From Aselliscus stoliczkanus (Eukaryota; Chordata; Mammalia; Chiroptera; Hipposideridae): a DNA stretch of 64,000 bases. The notes beneath the pieces were generated by a model. It saw nothing but the letters and a program-made list of their open reading frames with translations. It was not told the origin of the DNA and made no database searches. This document shows positions 12,480 through 24,859 of this stretch, one piece after another (position 1 is the stretch's first letter; each line of letters begins with the position of its first letter). Both the position numbers and the translations under genes were made by a program. The DNA lies in NCBI GenBank assembly GCA_033961575.1, contig CM066741.1, positions 129,715 through 193,714 of the forward strand. Direction: 5' to 3'.

Positions 12480-12645
12480 AGCAACACTGACCTCGAACAC
12501 CCTCAGGACCTTTGCACTCGCTGTTGCCTCTGCCGGGAAAGCTCTTATTTCCATGAGCCTCCCACCACCTGCTCAGTCAGCCTCCCTATTGACAGAACTT
12601 CTCTGACCCCTTCCCCTGCTAGTAAACTCCACACACTTTCGCTGC
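12480..12645 (+). mobile_element. L2 LINE fragment, sense
   Basis: aggacctttgcactcgctg, ttgcctctgccgggaaagc, and cagaacttctctgacccctt follow the sense L2 ORF end. Its closeness to the antisense copy at 12020 shows separate insertions. Confidence 0.7.
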
Positions 12646-12649
12646 TCGT

Positions 12650-12988
12650 TATAAACCAAATGTTTGTGCCTTCCCCAAATTGGTGTTGAAATCCTAACCT
12701 CCAGTGTGATGGTGTTAGGCGGTGAGGCCTCTGGGGGTGGCGAGGGCAGAGAGGGTGTGCACGATGGCTGAACGCCCTCTTAGGAAGGGGAGGGGACGCG
12801 GCATCTCTCTCTTTGCCAGGTGGGGACACAACGAGAAGGTGGCCATTCGCAAACCAGGCAGAGGGCTCCACCAGACACCAGAGCTGCCGCCGGCACCTTG
12901 ATACTGGATTTCCAGCCTCCAGAACCATGAGAAACGAATGCCGTTGAAGCCCCTCAGTGTGTGCTGTTCCGATCAGCAGCCAGGACGT
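12650..12988 (+). mobile_element. MaLR-type solo LTR, degenerate
   Basis: The order aaatgtttgtgccttcccc, ttggtgttgaaatcctaac, gtgatggtgttaggcggtgagg, ggacacaacgagaaggtgg, ccagacaccagagctgccg, tccagcctccagaaccatgag matches an ERVL-MaLR (MST/MLT-like) LTR in sense orientation. I see no internal retroviral genes and no second LTR, so it is a solo LTR or fragment. The exact subfamily is not assigned. Confidence 0.75.
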
Positions 12989-13459
12989 ACCCAGCACTTC
13001 CTAGTTTGCAGCTGGTCTGTGTGCCCGCACTGGGGTCAGGAGGGCCGGGCGCCAGCGAACCCTGATGGGCGTTGCCGAGCGGGTGCAGACTCCATCCCTG
13101 CACCATGCTGGCTGCTGGGCATGTGAGCAAGAGACCCAGTGCCTGCCCTGGGAACTGGGCTGAGAGGAGGCGGCACATGAAACAGCTCGTCACACAAGTA
13201 ACTGACAGGGTACCGTGAGAGCATCAAAAAGGGATACCCTACTGATTTTGGGGGTCAGTACAGTCTGCTCTGGAAAAACGAGGAGTGGGAAGTAGGCTGG
13301 CGTATTGATAAGCTTATTAATACAAGTTATTGTATGTATTTGATTACAAAGTTATGAGTGAGTGACCCAGCCTCTCCTGAGCAGCAGTGTAAGTGGGGCT
13401 CAGCCTCGGGCCCCCCTCCATCCTGATCCCTCCTCAGGGCACCCTGCCCGAGCCTGGGC
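12989..13459. other. Unassigned sequence
   Basis: No gene or clear repeat. AT-rich short patch at 13290-13360 (attgataagcttattaat). Confidence 0.4.
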
Positions 13460-13660
13460 GCTGACTTTGACATTTCTGACTGCAGAGAAAGTCACTGCAC
13501 TGCTCTCTGCCTTGTTTTCTCCTCTGAGAACATGATAAGGAACAGTGCGGATCTCCCGGTTGGATGAGTTATAATGTTTTCATTTTCTATGTGGGGGACC
13601 GAGGCTCAGAGGGGATAAATAACTTCCCGAGATCCCAGGCACAGGAGGCCGTCTTCGCCT
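13460..13660. mobile_element. Two adjoining MIR fragments in opposite orientation
   Basis: 13470-13575 has sense-MIR features (ctgccttgttttctcctctgagaac, gataaggaacagtgc). 13590-13650 has antisense features (gaccgaggctcagagg, aataacttcccgagatccc). They meet near 13580. Confidence 0.5.
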
Positions 13661-15949
13661 GCCTGCCCCATAAACTCCCAGTTGCCCAGTTGGACCTGTT
13701 CCACGGGCCCTCCCTACCCCTCGTCTGTTGCTCTACTGTGTGTAACAACGCAGCCACAATTCACTTTTCTGCTGCTTCAGCCAGTCACCTCACAGTACTT
13801 GTGATTTCTGAGAGCCAAATGCGACCTGGATTTCTGTCTCCTGCCTGAGCCCGAGGGGCAGTGCCGTGGCCTCCTGCTCGCTGGCTGGCTTCTCTCCCAG
13901 GCCCATGCCGCCTGGTACTCAGCAAAATGGGTTTGTGATTTAGCGGCAGAGAAGGTTAGCTCTAAATAATGATCAGAAAGTTAAAATATAGAGGCAGAGT
14001 GTTGCTTCAGTTTTTATAGGTTTTAAATAATTTTGCCTCCTCTCCTGAAGGATTTAGCATAACTCAGTGAGAAAATTGCATTCAGACCCTGCGGCTGCTG
14101 TGACGTGACCGAACTGCAATGAGCAGGAGACGCCCAGTGTCTTCTGGAAATAAACCTGGCAGCCACGGGATCAGGGAGACGTGCCCCTGGGGCGTGTCCT
14201 GGTGGCAGGCCGGCTGGCACAGCACGCCTGTGGGAGGACACACTGGACCAGAGCAGCGGGGGAAGCCTGACCTCACTCCCCCTTCCACGCTCCGGTGGCA
14301 CTGCCTCCTCCCCAGGCGCGTGAGACCCCACCCTCGCCACGAACATGGGGTGTGAGTTAGGACTGCGTCCGGCTGCAGTGCACAGAAGATCTCACTAGCG
14401 CGGGATGAAGGGATTTAGGGCTTATGTAGTTATTTGTTGATTTTTGCAAGGAGAAACATGTGCAGCTCTCCTGGGCTGCTGCACAGCTCAGAACTGCCAC
14501 CAGGGCCCTGGGCTCAGCGGTCGCCTGGACGCAGTGTCACTGTGAGGTTTCGGGCGGGGATGAGGATGACTGGCGTTCGTGGATGCGAAGCCCTTGCTAT
14601 GTAGTAAATGCTGTCTTAGTGCTTTCTGGATCAAGAAGCTTGTTGGGTGAGGATGTTTCCAGTGGCGAATGGAAAAAGATGAAACAGTGACTTGGAGCAG
14701 CCTGTGTAGGAAGACCCCGAGCTACTTGTGGTCATCAGGGGCCAGCCCTCTTCTGGGGGTGTCTGGTAGTTGTGGGGTCTCAGTGCAGGTTGGGGAGAAA
14801 GCATTTCCCAAGTGGTCAGCAAGTGCCACAGGACGAGTCCAAGTCACGATTTCGGGAAAGCAGAGGTCAGCCCTCATCAGGTCCGCGGCACCCGCGTGAG
14901 TCTGAAGCGGAGGGCAAAGGCAGAAGAGCCTCAGAGGTACCTACAGTCCCAGGCTGAGCAGGTGAAGCCAGGCGCCCAAGGCGCTCAACAGGGACGGTGA
15001 CAAGCCTTGCATTGGTTTCCAGTGGCTGCTAGCTGCGTGGCGGGCGAGGTGGCTAGCACGGGAGGACGGTCAGCAGCTCCTGCACACGAGAACCAGGGAG
15101 GCTGCATCCTCCACGTCTGGTGTGACACGCAGCGGGACAAAGAAATGACAGCCAACGGCCGCAGGGCTGAGTCAGGGCGGCAGAGCCTCTGCCCGGGGCG
15201 CCAGCCCAGCGGCCACTTCTCCGTCTTCTAAAACAGAGCCCTGATTTTTCTTTGCGAAATCACCCTCCTTACTCTAAATTCTGTTGGTTCGGATGGGGCT
15301 AACGCTACTTTCTAACAGTCCCAAGCGTTGGTGAGTGGTCCATGCTTGACCAGTCGGCGCCCATCCTGGCCGCAGCGATGGGCATGTGTGTGACCTGAGT
15401 CCGGCCAGTGGGGGCCAGTGCTGGGGCATTTGCTGGTCCTGCTGAAAGTGAGTTTCCCCTGGGGCTGCCGAGCAGGAGGAGGGCGCGGAGAGGCTGCGGG
15501 CAGGCACCAACACGGACTCCACGCGGGCGTCTCTCCACGCCGGGCTGGAAGCGGGCTTCGGAGTTACACCAGCCAGAGCTTTCCCCTGAACCAATCAGGC
15601 CGTTTCAGGCTGGTTCCTTTCAAGTGCAGCTGGAAGAAGCCTGACAGACTTCTGGGTTTCCGCTTCTACCGCTGCTCTCTCCTGGGCTCACTTTTGACCC
15701 CCTACCCACCCCCCCAAACCCCCACTGTACGTGGATCTTTATGGGAGAGGTTTTCCTGTCTCCATTTTCAAGTTGGGTATGCCTGAGGTTTCCCTGCTTC
15801 CCTAATCCCTTCTTATCCCGTCTTGGGTGGAGACGGTGGCCTTTGTGGCTCTGAGAACCACTCAGTTCCTGCTTGTGGGCCCCCCCCGTCGAGGTGGGCT
15901 CCTCGCTGCACGCGCCCCACACCCGTCTCAATGGGTTCTCGCGGCAGTC
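13661..15949. other. Unassigned sequence with an AT-rich island at 13925-14080
   Basis: No coding exon is recognised. 13925-14080 is AT-rich (ctaaataatgatcag, ttttaaataattttgcc) and unique, so it is a weak candidate regulatory element. 15310-15650 may be a decayed repeat of the same unassigned type as 9130-9480. Confidence 0.35.
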
Positions 15950-16020
15950 CTGGGTCGGGGTGTTCCTGTGCCCATTTCACAGATGTGGGGAAGGGGTGTG
16001 GCCCAGATCCCAGAGTGAGG
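15950..16020 (-). mobile_element. MIR fragment, antisense
   Basis: cctgtgcccatttcacagatgtgg followed by cagatcccagagtgagg matches the antisense MIR core. Confidence 0.5.
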
Positions 16021-16639
16021 CAGAGGCAGGGGGCGCTGGCAGCCAGGGAGGGTCCCTCAGACAGAGGATCTGTGAAAGCAGTTGGGTCCCCATTCAGGGC
16101 AGCCGTTTGCAAGCGATGAGCAGGAGAGGGCAGAGAAGTCCTCAGCGCAGTTTCCCCCCGACACCCCCGGCCCAGCCATGGGGAGGGGCAGCTGGAGGCC
16201 GTGCCGCCGCCCGCCACACAGCCCCGCCCTCCCTGGCCTGCAAACGGAGTTCCCGCCTTGAGGAGAAAAGTCAAGCGGTTGTCAGCATGATTCATCACTG
16301 GCCGTCCAGGCCTTCAGGGTTGTCCTCTTCACAAGAAGCCAATTTATTTTTTATTCAAAATCCATACGAAACAATTGAACAATAAAGCCGTCAGCCTCAG
16401 TGTCTCTCTCAGCTGAGAACATGGGCACCTCCGAAATGGAGCCTCCTCTCGGCCCCCACCGCACGCCCCTTCTTCCCCCTCTCCTCCCCCCCTCCCTGAG
16501 CACCTACTGGGTGCCAGGAGTTGTGCTAAGTTCACACTTTCCCTTCACATATAGTTCCCTTCAGAGAGCCCAAATGTGGCTTGCAGGGGTTTCAAGTCAG
16601 TGACCTTGAAAAGAAGATGCTTAGAGAAAGGCTTAGAGA
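16021..16639. other. GC-rich unassigned sequence; MIR scrap near 16495-16560
   Basis: No gene recognised. The 170-codon plus frame (15873-16385) and a 161-codon minus frame overlap each other and have no domain. 16495-16560 (gagcacctactgggtgccagg) looks like the start of an antisense MIR or L2. 16330-16390 is a short AT-rich patch. Confidence 0.4.
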
Positions 16640-16860
16640 GCAACTGTGTGACTCATAGGCTCTGTGACCTTGGACAGGGACACGCATCTCTGCTGTGAAG
16701 CGTCTGCATCTGAAAATGGTCATGACGGTCCCTGTGTTGTACCTGTTTCTGGAAAGTTCTCTTTAGAGGAGGTCTCTGTCTTGGTTACCATTCGGCACCA
16801 AGGGAACAGTAGCGGTCAGTGCAATTTTGGAGAAAGAATGAATGAATGAACAAATGAAGG
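16640..16860 (+). mobile_element. MIR/L2-like fragment, sense
   Basis: gcaactgtgtgactcatag, tctgtgaccttggacaggg, tgcatctgaaaatggtcatg follow sense MIR. The end has aatgaatgaatgaac, an L2-type tail or small tetranucleotide repeat. Confidence 0.55.
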
Positions 16861-17469
16861 AAGGAGGTCTGGGTTAGGACTCCCATTTTGAAAGACCAGG
16901 GACCCCAAACCCAGAGCCCCGAGCTCCACCCCAGCGGCTGGGCCTCCATCAGCAGGGTTTTAAATCACGCGGTTTGTCGGACGGGGTGGGAGGCTGACCT
17001 GGGACTGAGCTGGGCTCGCTGAGCTTGGGCGGCAGTGTGTGTGTGTCGGGGCTGCGGGCCTGCCAGCTGGCGTGTGGCTCTCTCTGGAGATAAAGTCAGG
17101 GTCACAGCTCTGTGCTGCCCGGCCTTCACCCACGCCTGGGACCATGAGACCCTGCAGCTCTGATGAGCCCTGCCAGCTGTGTTAATGGTCGCGTGTCGTC
17201 TCGTGATGTCGTGCCTCGTTGGTGCCGCCTCGCCAGCCTCTGGACTGCTGCTGAAGGGCAAAGTGGGCTCTGGGGGAGGCGGACGCTGGGCAGCCCCGTC
17301 CGATGGGGGCCCCGACGGTGCCAGGCTGCATTTCAGTGCTGCAGGTTCCATTTCGTCGTCACTGCTGTTAGGCCCTGGAAGGATGAGGGGGGACCATGCC
17401 CCCTGAGGTCAGCACAGCCCCACCGCCCGGCACATGATGAGCCCCGATGTATGTGTGTGGGCGAGGGCT
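16861..17469. other. GC-rich unassigned sequence
   Basis: No product or repeat recognised. A short GT run is at 17035-17046. Confidence 0.4.
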
Positions 17470-17660
17470 GGGACCGGTGTGACGGTCTAGCTCCCCACTT
17501 GCCCGCTGGGCTGGGCAAGGTCCTTGGTTGCCTCAGGCCTCAGTTTTCTTGTCTGTAAGATGGGATAACACTGGTGGCTAGCTGCCGGACTCGTTTTGAC
17601 AGGCCGATGAGGTAACCCTAGAGGGAGCTTGGTACAGCGCCCCCACTGAGTGTGCCAGGG
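17470..17660 (+). mobile_element. MIR SINE, sense
   Basis: ctgggcaaggtccttggttg, cctcagttttcttgtctgtaag, atgggataacactgg, gatgaggtaaccctag and ggtacagcgcc are in MIR order, well preserved for this old family. Confidence 0.8.
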
Positions 17661-18614
17661 AAGGGCCTCTGGGTTGTGGAGGGTCCCCTCTCGCCCCCTC
17701 AGCAGCGTCCCATCTCTTTGGCATGGATGCTCTTTATAATAGTTGTGCCGTGTCTCATGTCCCCTCTGTGGCGGGGGTGGGATGATGGACGTTCCAAGTC
17801 ATTGTAATGGACAGATAACAGCCCTTTATCCCAGGAACCTGTGACTATGTCCCCTTATGAAGCAGAACAGACTTTGCGGCTAGGATTAAGCTAACTGTGA
17901 GATGGGAGATTGTCCTGGATTATTGGGGAGGCCTGATACAATAATCACAGGGGTCCTCAGAGAGGGACATATAGGAGGGTCAGGGACAGAGAAGCCAATG
18001 TGACAACAAAAGCAGAGGACAGAGGTAATCGAAGCTGTTAAGCTGCTGTCCTTGAGGACGAGGAAGTACCTGCTATGCACCAGCCATTGGGCGCGAGGGA
18101 TGTAGCTTTTATTTTCTGAGCTTAAATTCTGATGGACAGAGATGGACAGTGGATCTGCAAAGAGGGTGATACTTTAGATTTCAGTCAGTGTTCGGAAGAG
18201 ATGGGTGACGTAATCAGCACGGCTGAAGGACAGAGAGCTCTCTGGGGGACATCTGCGCGCAGTGCTCAGACGAAGCTGGTGGGGCGGGCACAGTTGGCTG
18301 GGCAGGCCCCCACTGGGGGGGGCACAGCCCTAACCCGCTCCTGGCGGGCTGGTGTCCAGGGGCCCAGCCCGTACCTGCCGGGTCCATTTCAAGCTGAGCA
18401 GCCAGCAGCTGTTGGAAGGCGGGCTCCTGAAAACTAGCAGCATGGGACCCGCGGCCAGCCAAGGACGGTGTTTGGTTGGTGAGCCTGTCGAACAAGGCAG
18501 CCAGGCTTTGGGGGACCCGGTGCAGAGCATGGAGAGCAGGAGGCCCTCAAGGCCCAGACCTCACCTCCCCAAAAGACGGAAAGGTGCGCCTATTACGGGG
18601 GCTTCAAACAAGTG
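17661..18614. other. Unassigned sequence
   Basis: No gene or repeat is recognised with confidence. Short overlapping frames only. Confidence 0.4.
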
Positions 18615-18805
18615 CTCTTATCCAGACTTCCTGAGCTCAAACCCAGCTCTGCCATTCGGCCATGTTCTGCCTCGGTTTCCTCACCTGGAAAATGGGGGTG
18701 ATGACAGGGTCTACTCTTCTGCTTGTCATAGGGTTTAAATGCATCACTATTCACGAAGGTCTGTGGCTGTGCTCCCCGCCTGGCACACACTGAGTGCTGG
18801 TGTGC
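18615..18805 (+). mobile_element. MIR SINE, sense
   Basis: gagctcaaacccagctctgcc, tgcctcggtttcctcacctgg, aaaatgggggtgatgacag, catagggtttaaatg, cgcctggcacacactgag follow MIR head to tail. Confidence 0.85.
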
Positions 18806-20139
18806 ACATGTACACACAGACACACACGTATTCTCCTCAAAGAAACATGATTTAAATTTCTGACTCCACGTCCAAATAAGGCATTATATTCAGACACCCA
18901 CACACAAACTTTAAAGGTGTGTCTCATACCTGGACCTCCCTGCCTATAGGGAACACGGAATTGATCATATTTTAGAACTCCCATAATTGTCTTATGAAAA
19001 GTATGATTACATGGCTTTGCCTTTTTTGTTTTCCTGAGGGTGCTAGCATGTTAGTGTGTTCGCTGGAGGAGTGTCATGACTCTTGTGAGATTGTCTGGGC
19101 ATGCTTTTATTTTTAATATGTCGAGTCTCAGAATAGCAGGGCCCCAGCTTTAGGAGGTGGCAGGTGGCGGGGCGGGGGTGGCAGCTTGCCCAGCCCCAGC
19201 CCGGGCCCAGGCCAACCCCTCTCACCCTCAGGGGAGCCATTCCTTCAGAGCACCGCCACTCCCTCCACTGTGGCTCTCAGTCTTGAACAATTTCCCCACT
19301 TGTCATGCCACCTGCAGCCCTGTTAGTCATGTCGCAGCCGGGAAGAGTGTCACAAAAGCAATTACTGCTGACACTGTCACATTACCATGGCATTTGTTAG
19401 CCCACCTCTCCCCAATATTTCCCATGTGGTCACCTGCTGTTTCTCACCCACCCCCGCCCCTTGTTTCCCCAACCTGGTGTCAGGGATTTGGAGAAGTGGA
19501 CAGCCAGCGTCCAGAGGCGGAACAGACACCAGGAGCATCGTCCCCACTTTGCCCAGCCTGCCCAACTGCCCAAATAAACATCATCCAGCTGCCCGTCAGG
19601 CCGCCCACGCCGGGTCCAGACTACCCCATCTGCAGAAGATTCTAGGGTTTAGGAGTCAGACCTGGGCTTCCATCTTGGCTCCGCTCAGCCTTGAACAAGT
19701 CACTTTGTACCAGAGTCTGTGATGGGCTTTTGCAAAGCGGCTGAGCTATCGTTATGAACGGCAAACATGACACTTAGCATGTGCTCAGTAGGCTGTCCCC
19801 CTGAGGTGAGGGCGGCTGGCACGTGACGTGCAGCCCCAATGTGGAACCCCCAGAGCCCGGGGGACTCTGATCGCCTTCCCCTAAACATTTGCATTCTCCC
19901 CAGCTGGACAGTGTCCTGGTTTTTCTGGCAGTGTTTCTAATTCTGGCTTGATTGACCTCAGCCTCCCAAATCTAAGCTCTGTGACTCGCAGGGCTGGTCC
20001 CCACCTGATCACCCCATTCCCGGAGCCTCGCTGGAAGCTGAGGTCCCTGGAGTTTGTGGGACACTGGGTGGGGCCAGTGGGTATGCCCTTGGAGGAGGAC
20101 TGCCTTAGACAGGGTGGTCTGCGAGGGCCCTGATGTGTG
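18806..20139. other. Unassigned sequence
   Basis: No coding exon is recognised. The 162-codon plus frame (19157-19645) overlaps others and has a Pro/Ala/Ser-rich, uninformative composition. 19,670-19,760 may hold a short MIR scrap (gaacaagtcactttgtacc). Confidence 0.4.
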
Positions 20140-20900
20140 GGCAAAGGTAAAAGTGGAGTCGGGGAGGAGCCCAGCAGATGTTTGAATAAGAGGATCCCAG
20201 GCAGAGGGAGCAGCATGGGTGCGCTCGGGGTGTCTGAATGGCAGCAAGCAAGCTCGGTGTCCGGAGCAGAGTGAGCAGATGGGACAGTGGCCGGAGGTGA
20301 GGTCAGAGCAGTGTCCGGGCTCATTGTGTAGGAGATGCTGGGCTCCGCTGGGTCCTCATGTGAGTGTGAGAGACTCTGGGGACTCCTGGGGACATTTGAG
20401 CAGCGGAGGCCCATGTCTTATTTGTGTCGTACAGTGGGATTGTTCTGGCTGATGTGCTGTCACAGACTGTTGGGGAACAAGAGTGGAGACAGGAATATGG
20501 CTGTCTTTTGGGTGAGAGATGACAGTGGCATGGGCCCCGGTATGGTGGAGGAAGTGAGGGTTGGCTCTGGGTGGGCTTGGGGGTTAAAGTCATGGGATTT
20601 GCTCATGGAGAGAATGAGGTGACTTAGAATGATTCCAAGGCTTTTGGTTTGAGAAATGGACAGCGAAGGTGCTAGATGAGTGGGATGGGAAGACAGAGGC
20701 AGGAGTCGAGTTTGCAGAAAGAAATAAGAGTAGTTTGGGGCGTGTCTGGTTTCAGAAGCTGCTGACTGGCCACATGGTGATGCTGAGCACGTGCTGAGCA
20801 CTGGCGTTTAGTTCGTGGAGGGGCTGGGATGTCAGGTGTACGTACGCACAGTGTGGGAAGCCTCTGGGCGGCTGGGACAAGCTCGGGAGTCACAGGACTT
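20140..20900 (-). mobile_element. L2 LINE, long antisense fragment
   Basis: Blocks such as ggatcccaggcagagggagcag, aggtgaggtcagagcagtg, gtggtgcc-like and tgatttccaag-type text, then gacttagaatgattccaagg and cttttggtttgagaaatgg, run in the order of antisense L2 ORF2/3' sequence. It is strongly mutated with no open L2 frame. Confidence 0.6.
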
Positions 20901-21136
20901 GTGCAGCCAGTTTGAATGACAGTTCCTCTATGTCCAGCCTTGCCCCACACGTTGGGACGTAACTCATGATCTAGAGTGGAAGACAGATAGTTCACTAGAC
21001 AATTTCAGTCCAGGTGGGGAGGCACAGGGTGGAGAATTCCTGCAGGAAGTGAAATTTAGGCTGTTCCCTAAATGTGAGGAGCTAATATTTGCCTCATGCT
21101 CTCTTCATGTCAGGTTCTATTTCAAGCACTTTGCAT

Positions 21137-21310
21137 TAGTGGGTCTCAAACTTGGCTGCATATTAATATCTGGAGAGAATTTAAAAATCCTAATGTCTGG
21201 ACTGACCCCAGACCAACAAAGTCAGAATCTCTGGGCTTGGGAGTCAGGCATCTGTCTTTTTAAAAAGCGTCCCTGTGTTTCCAACATGTGCCCAAGTGTG
21301 AGGGCCACTG
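21137..21310 (+). mobile_element. MER20-like hAT-Charlie nonautonomous transposon
   Basis: Inverted ends are visible: agtgggtctcaaacttggctg at the left and gagggccactg at the right. The middle has ctgaccccagaccaacaaag and tcagaatctctgggcttgg, and the element keeps MER20-like symmetry. About 175 bp, close to the usual size. Some MER20 copies act as enhancers in other mammals; nothing here shows that for this copy. Confidence 0.75.
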
Positions 21311-21329
21311 CAATACCTGTGTTTATTCA

Positions 21330-21425
21330 TGAAATTCTCTGAACCACAACCTCCTGGGGAAGGTTCTACTATTAGCATTATCATCCCATTTGACATATGG
21401 GGAGACTAAGGCACAGGGAAGTTGT
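21330..21425 (-). mobile_element. MIR fragment, antisense
   Basis: ctactattagcattatcatccc and atggggagactaaggcacaggg match antisense MIR. It runs straight into a GT microsatellite. Confidence 0.65.
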
Positions 21426-21485
21426 GTGTGTGTGTGTACATGTGTGTGTGCGTGTTTGTGCGTGTACACGTGAGTGCGTGTGTGG
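21422..21485. repeat. (GT)n microsatellite, interrupted
   Basis: GT-rich tract with interruptions (tgtgtgtgtgtac, gtgtgtgtgcgtg). Arises at the edge of an MIR. Confidence 0.9.
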
Positions 21486-22009
21486 CTATGAGCTAGGTAC
21501 CTAGCCGTGCTTACCACTGCTGCCCCAGACAATAGAGGTGGGGAGGGAAGGGCTCTTGGCTTTGGGTCTTGACTGCACCAGCCAGTGCTCTCTCCACTTG
21601 ATGATTTGGGGGGTTACGGGATGAGAGGCTCCAGGGTGTGGCCTGGCTGAGAGGGGGTGACTTGAGTGGCCTGGTCCAGCTTTCCCGCATCACCGAAGGC
21701 TGAGCAGCGGTCCCTCTGCTCTGAGGCACCTCCTTTCCCCCTTTCCTCGCCCGCGTCACTGCTTGTGGCGTTTGTGTAATGTTTGGATCTCATCCTTGGG
21801 GTGGCTCAATACAAGACTGGCTAGAGTATGTCACAGTTGCAAAGTTAAATGTTTATGGGGTCCGGGCTGATTTTTAAATAAACAACCTGATGCAGTGGAT
21901 GGCTGTGACAACCTGGAGAGGGCTGTGCCCTCAGGTTCCGCTGAGGGTGGCTTGAGGGGGAAGCTGGGTGTTGCCAGATTCTCAGAAATATCAGAAACTG
22001 CAAACGTTT

Positions 22010-22468
22010 ATGTGCACTCTTTTTTTTTTTAAAGCTTTTATTGGGGAATTGGGAGAGGGGAACAGCGTTGGGGAATCGGGGAAGGAAATCAGACAAGTTT
22101 CTGCCTTTTTGTTCTTCAGTCTAGTTGTGGAGGAAGTTGCTTCACTGGCCCATATTGGTATTGTCATTGTGCTCTTCCCGGGTGAGGCAGATCGGTCGCC
22201 GCCTCTGGATGTCACTCGCCGCGGCTATTGGCAGCTCACACTGGCTGCGGGCCACTCACTGTAGCCTATGGCAGCCCACTGCAGCAGGGGCTGCAGCCCA
22301 CACCGTCGCCGGGGCTCGCACAGCCCAGCTCCAGGTGGAGCTGTTGTTAGCTGTAGAGGGCAGTGTCACTGGCCCTCATGTGGGATCCGAACTGGGGCCG
22401 CTGGCATCCCAAAACCAGCTCTTTCTTAACCAATGCACCACTCGTCTGGCCCGATGTGCACTCTTTTT
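22010..22468 (-). mobile_element. Long tRNA-derived bat SINE with TSD
   Basis: Body 22025-22453, flanked by the 15-bp exact repeat atgtgcactcttttt at 22010-22024 and 22454-22468. The plus strand reads T run, gcttttattggggaattgg, then the conserved body, and ends with the tRNA-like head complement. The exact TSD over 15 bp suggests a relatively recent insertion. Confidence 0.95.
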
Positions 22469-22639
22469 AACGCTAGCAAAAAGTCACCTAAAACCTACTT
22501 ATGGACCCTGTGGCCCACACCAGGCGTGTCTCCAGGGGGCTGTTCCCTGACGACAGGACCCTCTCCTGCTGATAAGCCAAGGCTGGTCTGGGTCCCTGTG
22601 TACCTGGCTGGCATGAAGACACCTTCTGGGTGTGCAGGA

Positions 22640-22810
22640 AAACACAGCTGACTGTTAAATAAACACCCGCTAATTACCCTGGGAATATTTATGGAGGTTT
22701 CCTCACGTTGTAATAAGAAATTATTGAAACATATATCACCTACCGAGCTGTTAATCATTGCTAAATGTATTTTAAATACAGCAGTCCATTAGTATTTTAA
22801 TTCAGCCTGT
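22640..22810. promoter_or_regulatory. AT-rich unique island, candidate noncoding element
   Basis: Unique AT-rich sequence (gttaaataaacacccgctaattacc, aagaaattattgaaac, gctgttaatcattgc, tattttaaatac) with several TAAT-core motifs. It does not resemble a transposon I know. Function is inference; alignment with other mammals is needed. Confidence 0.25.
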
Positions 22811-24859
22811 CTCCTGGAGAACACATGCTGGGTCAGACAAATGTCCCAAGATTCAAAGCCAAGGGAAAAACTTTCTCACCTAGTTAATCTTTATGTTCTC
22901 CTCTCAGGGAGGGGATTCTGGCTGCACCAGCAAGAGGAAGGTCCCCTTGCGGCCAGGATTGAAGGCGGTGTCCTTGAGCTGCTGGGCCCGGGGAGCCGGT
23001 GGGGGCCCTGGGCAGGGCTGGGAGGGCGGCTGCAAAACCGCACAGCCTAAAAGAACCGTGCAGCCGCGGAGCTGGGCCTCCCGGCTCACAGCGGGCTTTT
23101 CAGCCTGGGTGCTGTGGGCGGAGCTGTTGCCGGTCCTCCCAGAAGCATTCCTCCCCGTCCAGGGGGTTGGTTCACACATCATATCTCAAGCGGGCCACCA
23201 GAAGGGAGGCAACGTGAACACAGCGGCGAATTGAATGGAGGGTTCTGACTCACCTTTGCCCTGGTGAGCAGCGGGTGGACTTTGTGGGTCCCTGTGTGCC
23301 AGGTCCTGTTCTAGGCACCGGAGGTTTGGGGCGGTCAGATGCCCATCACGGTACCCATCGGTGATCGGTGCTGCGAGAAAGCAGAGTGGGGCTGGGCAGA
23401 GTGGCCCAGGGGCTGGAGTAAGGGTGGCCAGGGAAAATCCTGGTTGGGACTCAGAATCTGTATTTGGTCTGAAAGGTGATGGAGAGGGAGAAACTGATGC
23501 TACCTTTGAAGTTTGAGAAAGGGGGGTGGTGGGCCGTTCCCCGAATTGCGGGAAGAAGCAGAACTGGGGGGTGGACGGGGACAGTGACATGCCTGGGAAG
23601 AGCTGAACCTGAATTGTGTGCTGGGCAGCCGGGCCCTTGGGGGAAAGGCCTCTGCTGGGTGCTCCTCACCCGCAGTGGTGGCAGCCGCGGTGATGCGCTG
23701 AGCACGCCCCCAGGGGCTTCTGATTTCAGCACTTGTGGGTGGACAGTTCTGTGACCAGCGTCCCCCTCAGGCTTGTGCTGCTGTATCTGGAAGCGGCGGG
23801 GGGACCCTCAACCACAGGAGACGAGAAGTGGGGGGTCAATGCCTTGGTCTTCCCATCTCCAAGGGGACACATCTGGGGAGGCTCATCATGGCTGGCTCTG
23901 GTCAGGACAGCTGCACATTTCCCGGCAGAGTCGGGGCGTGAGAGCAGAGGGGCTGCACCAGTGCTTGAAGGGCAGGTGGGGAGAAGAGTGCGTTTTCCCG
24001 GGAACGCGATGGAGAAACCCCCGACGACCAGCTGCTCGGGACAAGGCCGCCCCACCAGGCTTCTCCTTTCTGCCCCTGTCCTCTCTGGGCCGTGAGGTTG
24101 GTTGTAAGCAGTTTTCAGTTTCCCCATCCCTGGCATGTCCTTATGCGGAATGTTCTGTTCTCAGGACCCCTTGGTTTGCCGTGACACGGCTGTGAGCGTG
24201 GTATGTGTGGCGTGAGACCCGTAATGACGTGGGCCTGGTTGGTTGATTGCAGGTAAAGTCACCTCCTCTTCCATCAGTTTCCACCCTCATTAGCGCTCAC
24301 CCCGCAGCACGACGTCAGCCCTGAGGCTCAGCCGCATGTTTGTCTGCAAGTCAGCCGGCAGCTCTGGTGCACGTGTGCGGCCTGGAGGCCCGCGGCCAGC
24401 GGACACCTGCCCTTCTCGGGAAAGGTGGCCACTCCCAGCCGGCAAGCGGGAATGTGCTGTGTGTCCCAGGTCCTTGACTCTGAATTCAAAAACTGTCCCT
24501 CCCACTCACGTCTTGTTGGACAGAGCAAGTCATACCCTCCCGCCCCGATATCAGTGTGCAAGGGAGCACGGTCCTCTCATGAAGAGCCCATGTGTGTGTG
24601 TGGGCACGGACACACCACGGATCCCAGAGCCCGCAACTTCCACTGTCCCCTCCACCGCGTGCGTGTCACGTGCACGCGTGCTTCACCTCCCAGCCTCATT
24701 GCCCGTGTCTTCAGCACACAGTCCATGTGCAGCCACTCTCAGCAACCCCCTGCCCACTCTAAGAAGGGACACTGCTCACAGTGACACGTGCCCAGGCTCG
24801 GGGTACATGTGAAGGCAGAGCAGCAGGGCTGACGGGTGGGTGGATATGTGCTGTGAGAG
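22811..24859. other. GC-rich unassigned sequence
   Basis: No coding exon is recognised. Overlapping frames on both strands, up to 158 codons (24336-24812), show no known domain. CA/GT-rich patch around 24590-24690. Confidence 0.4.
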
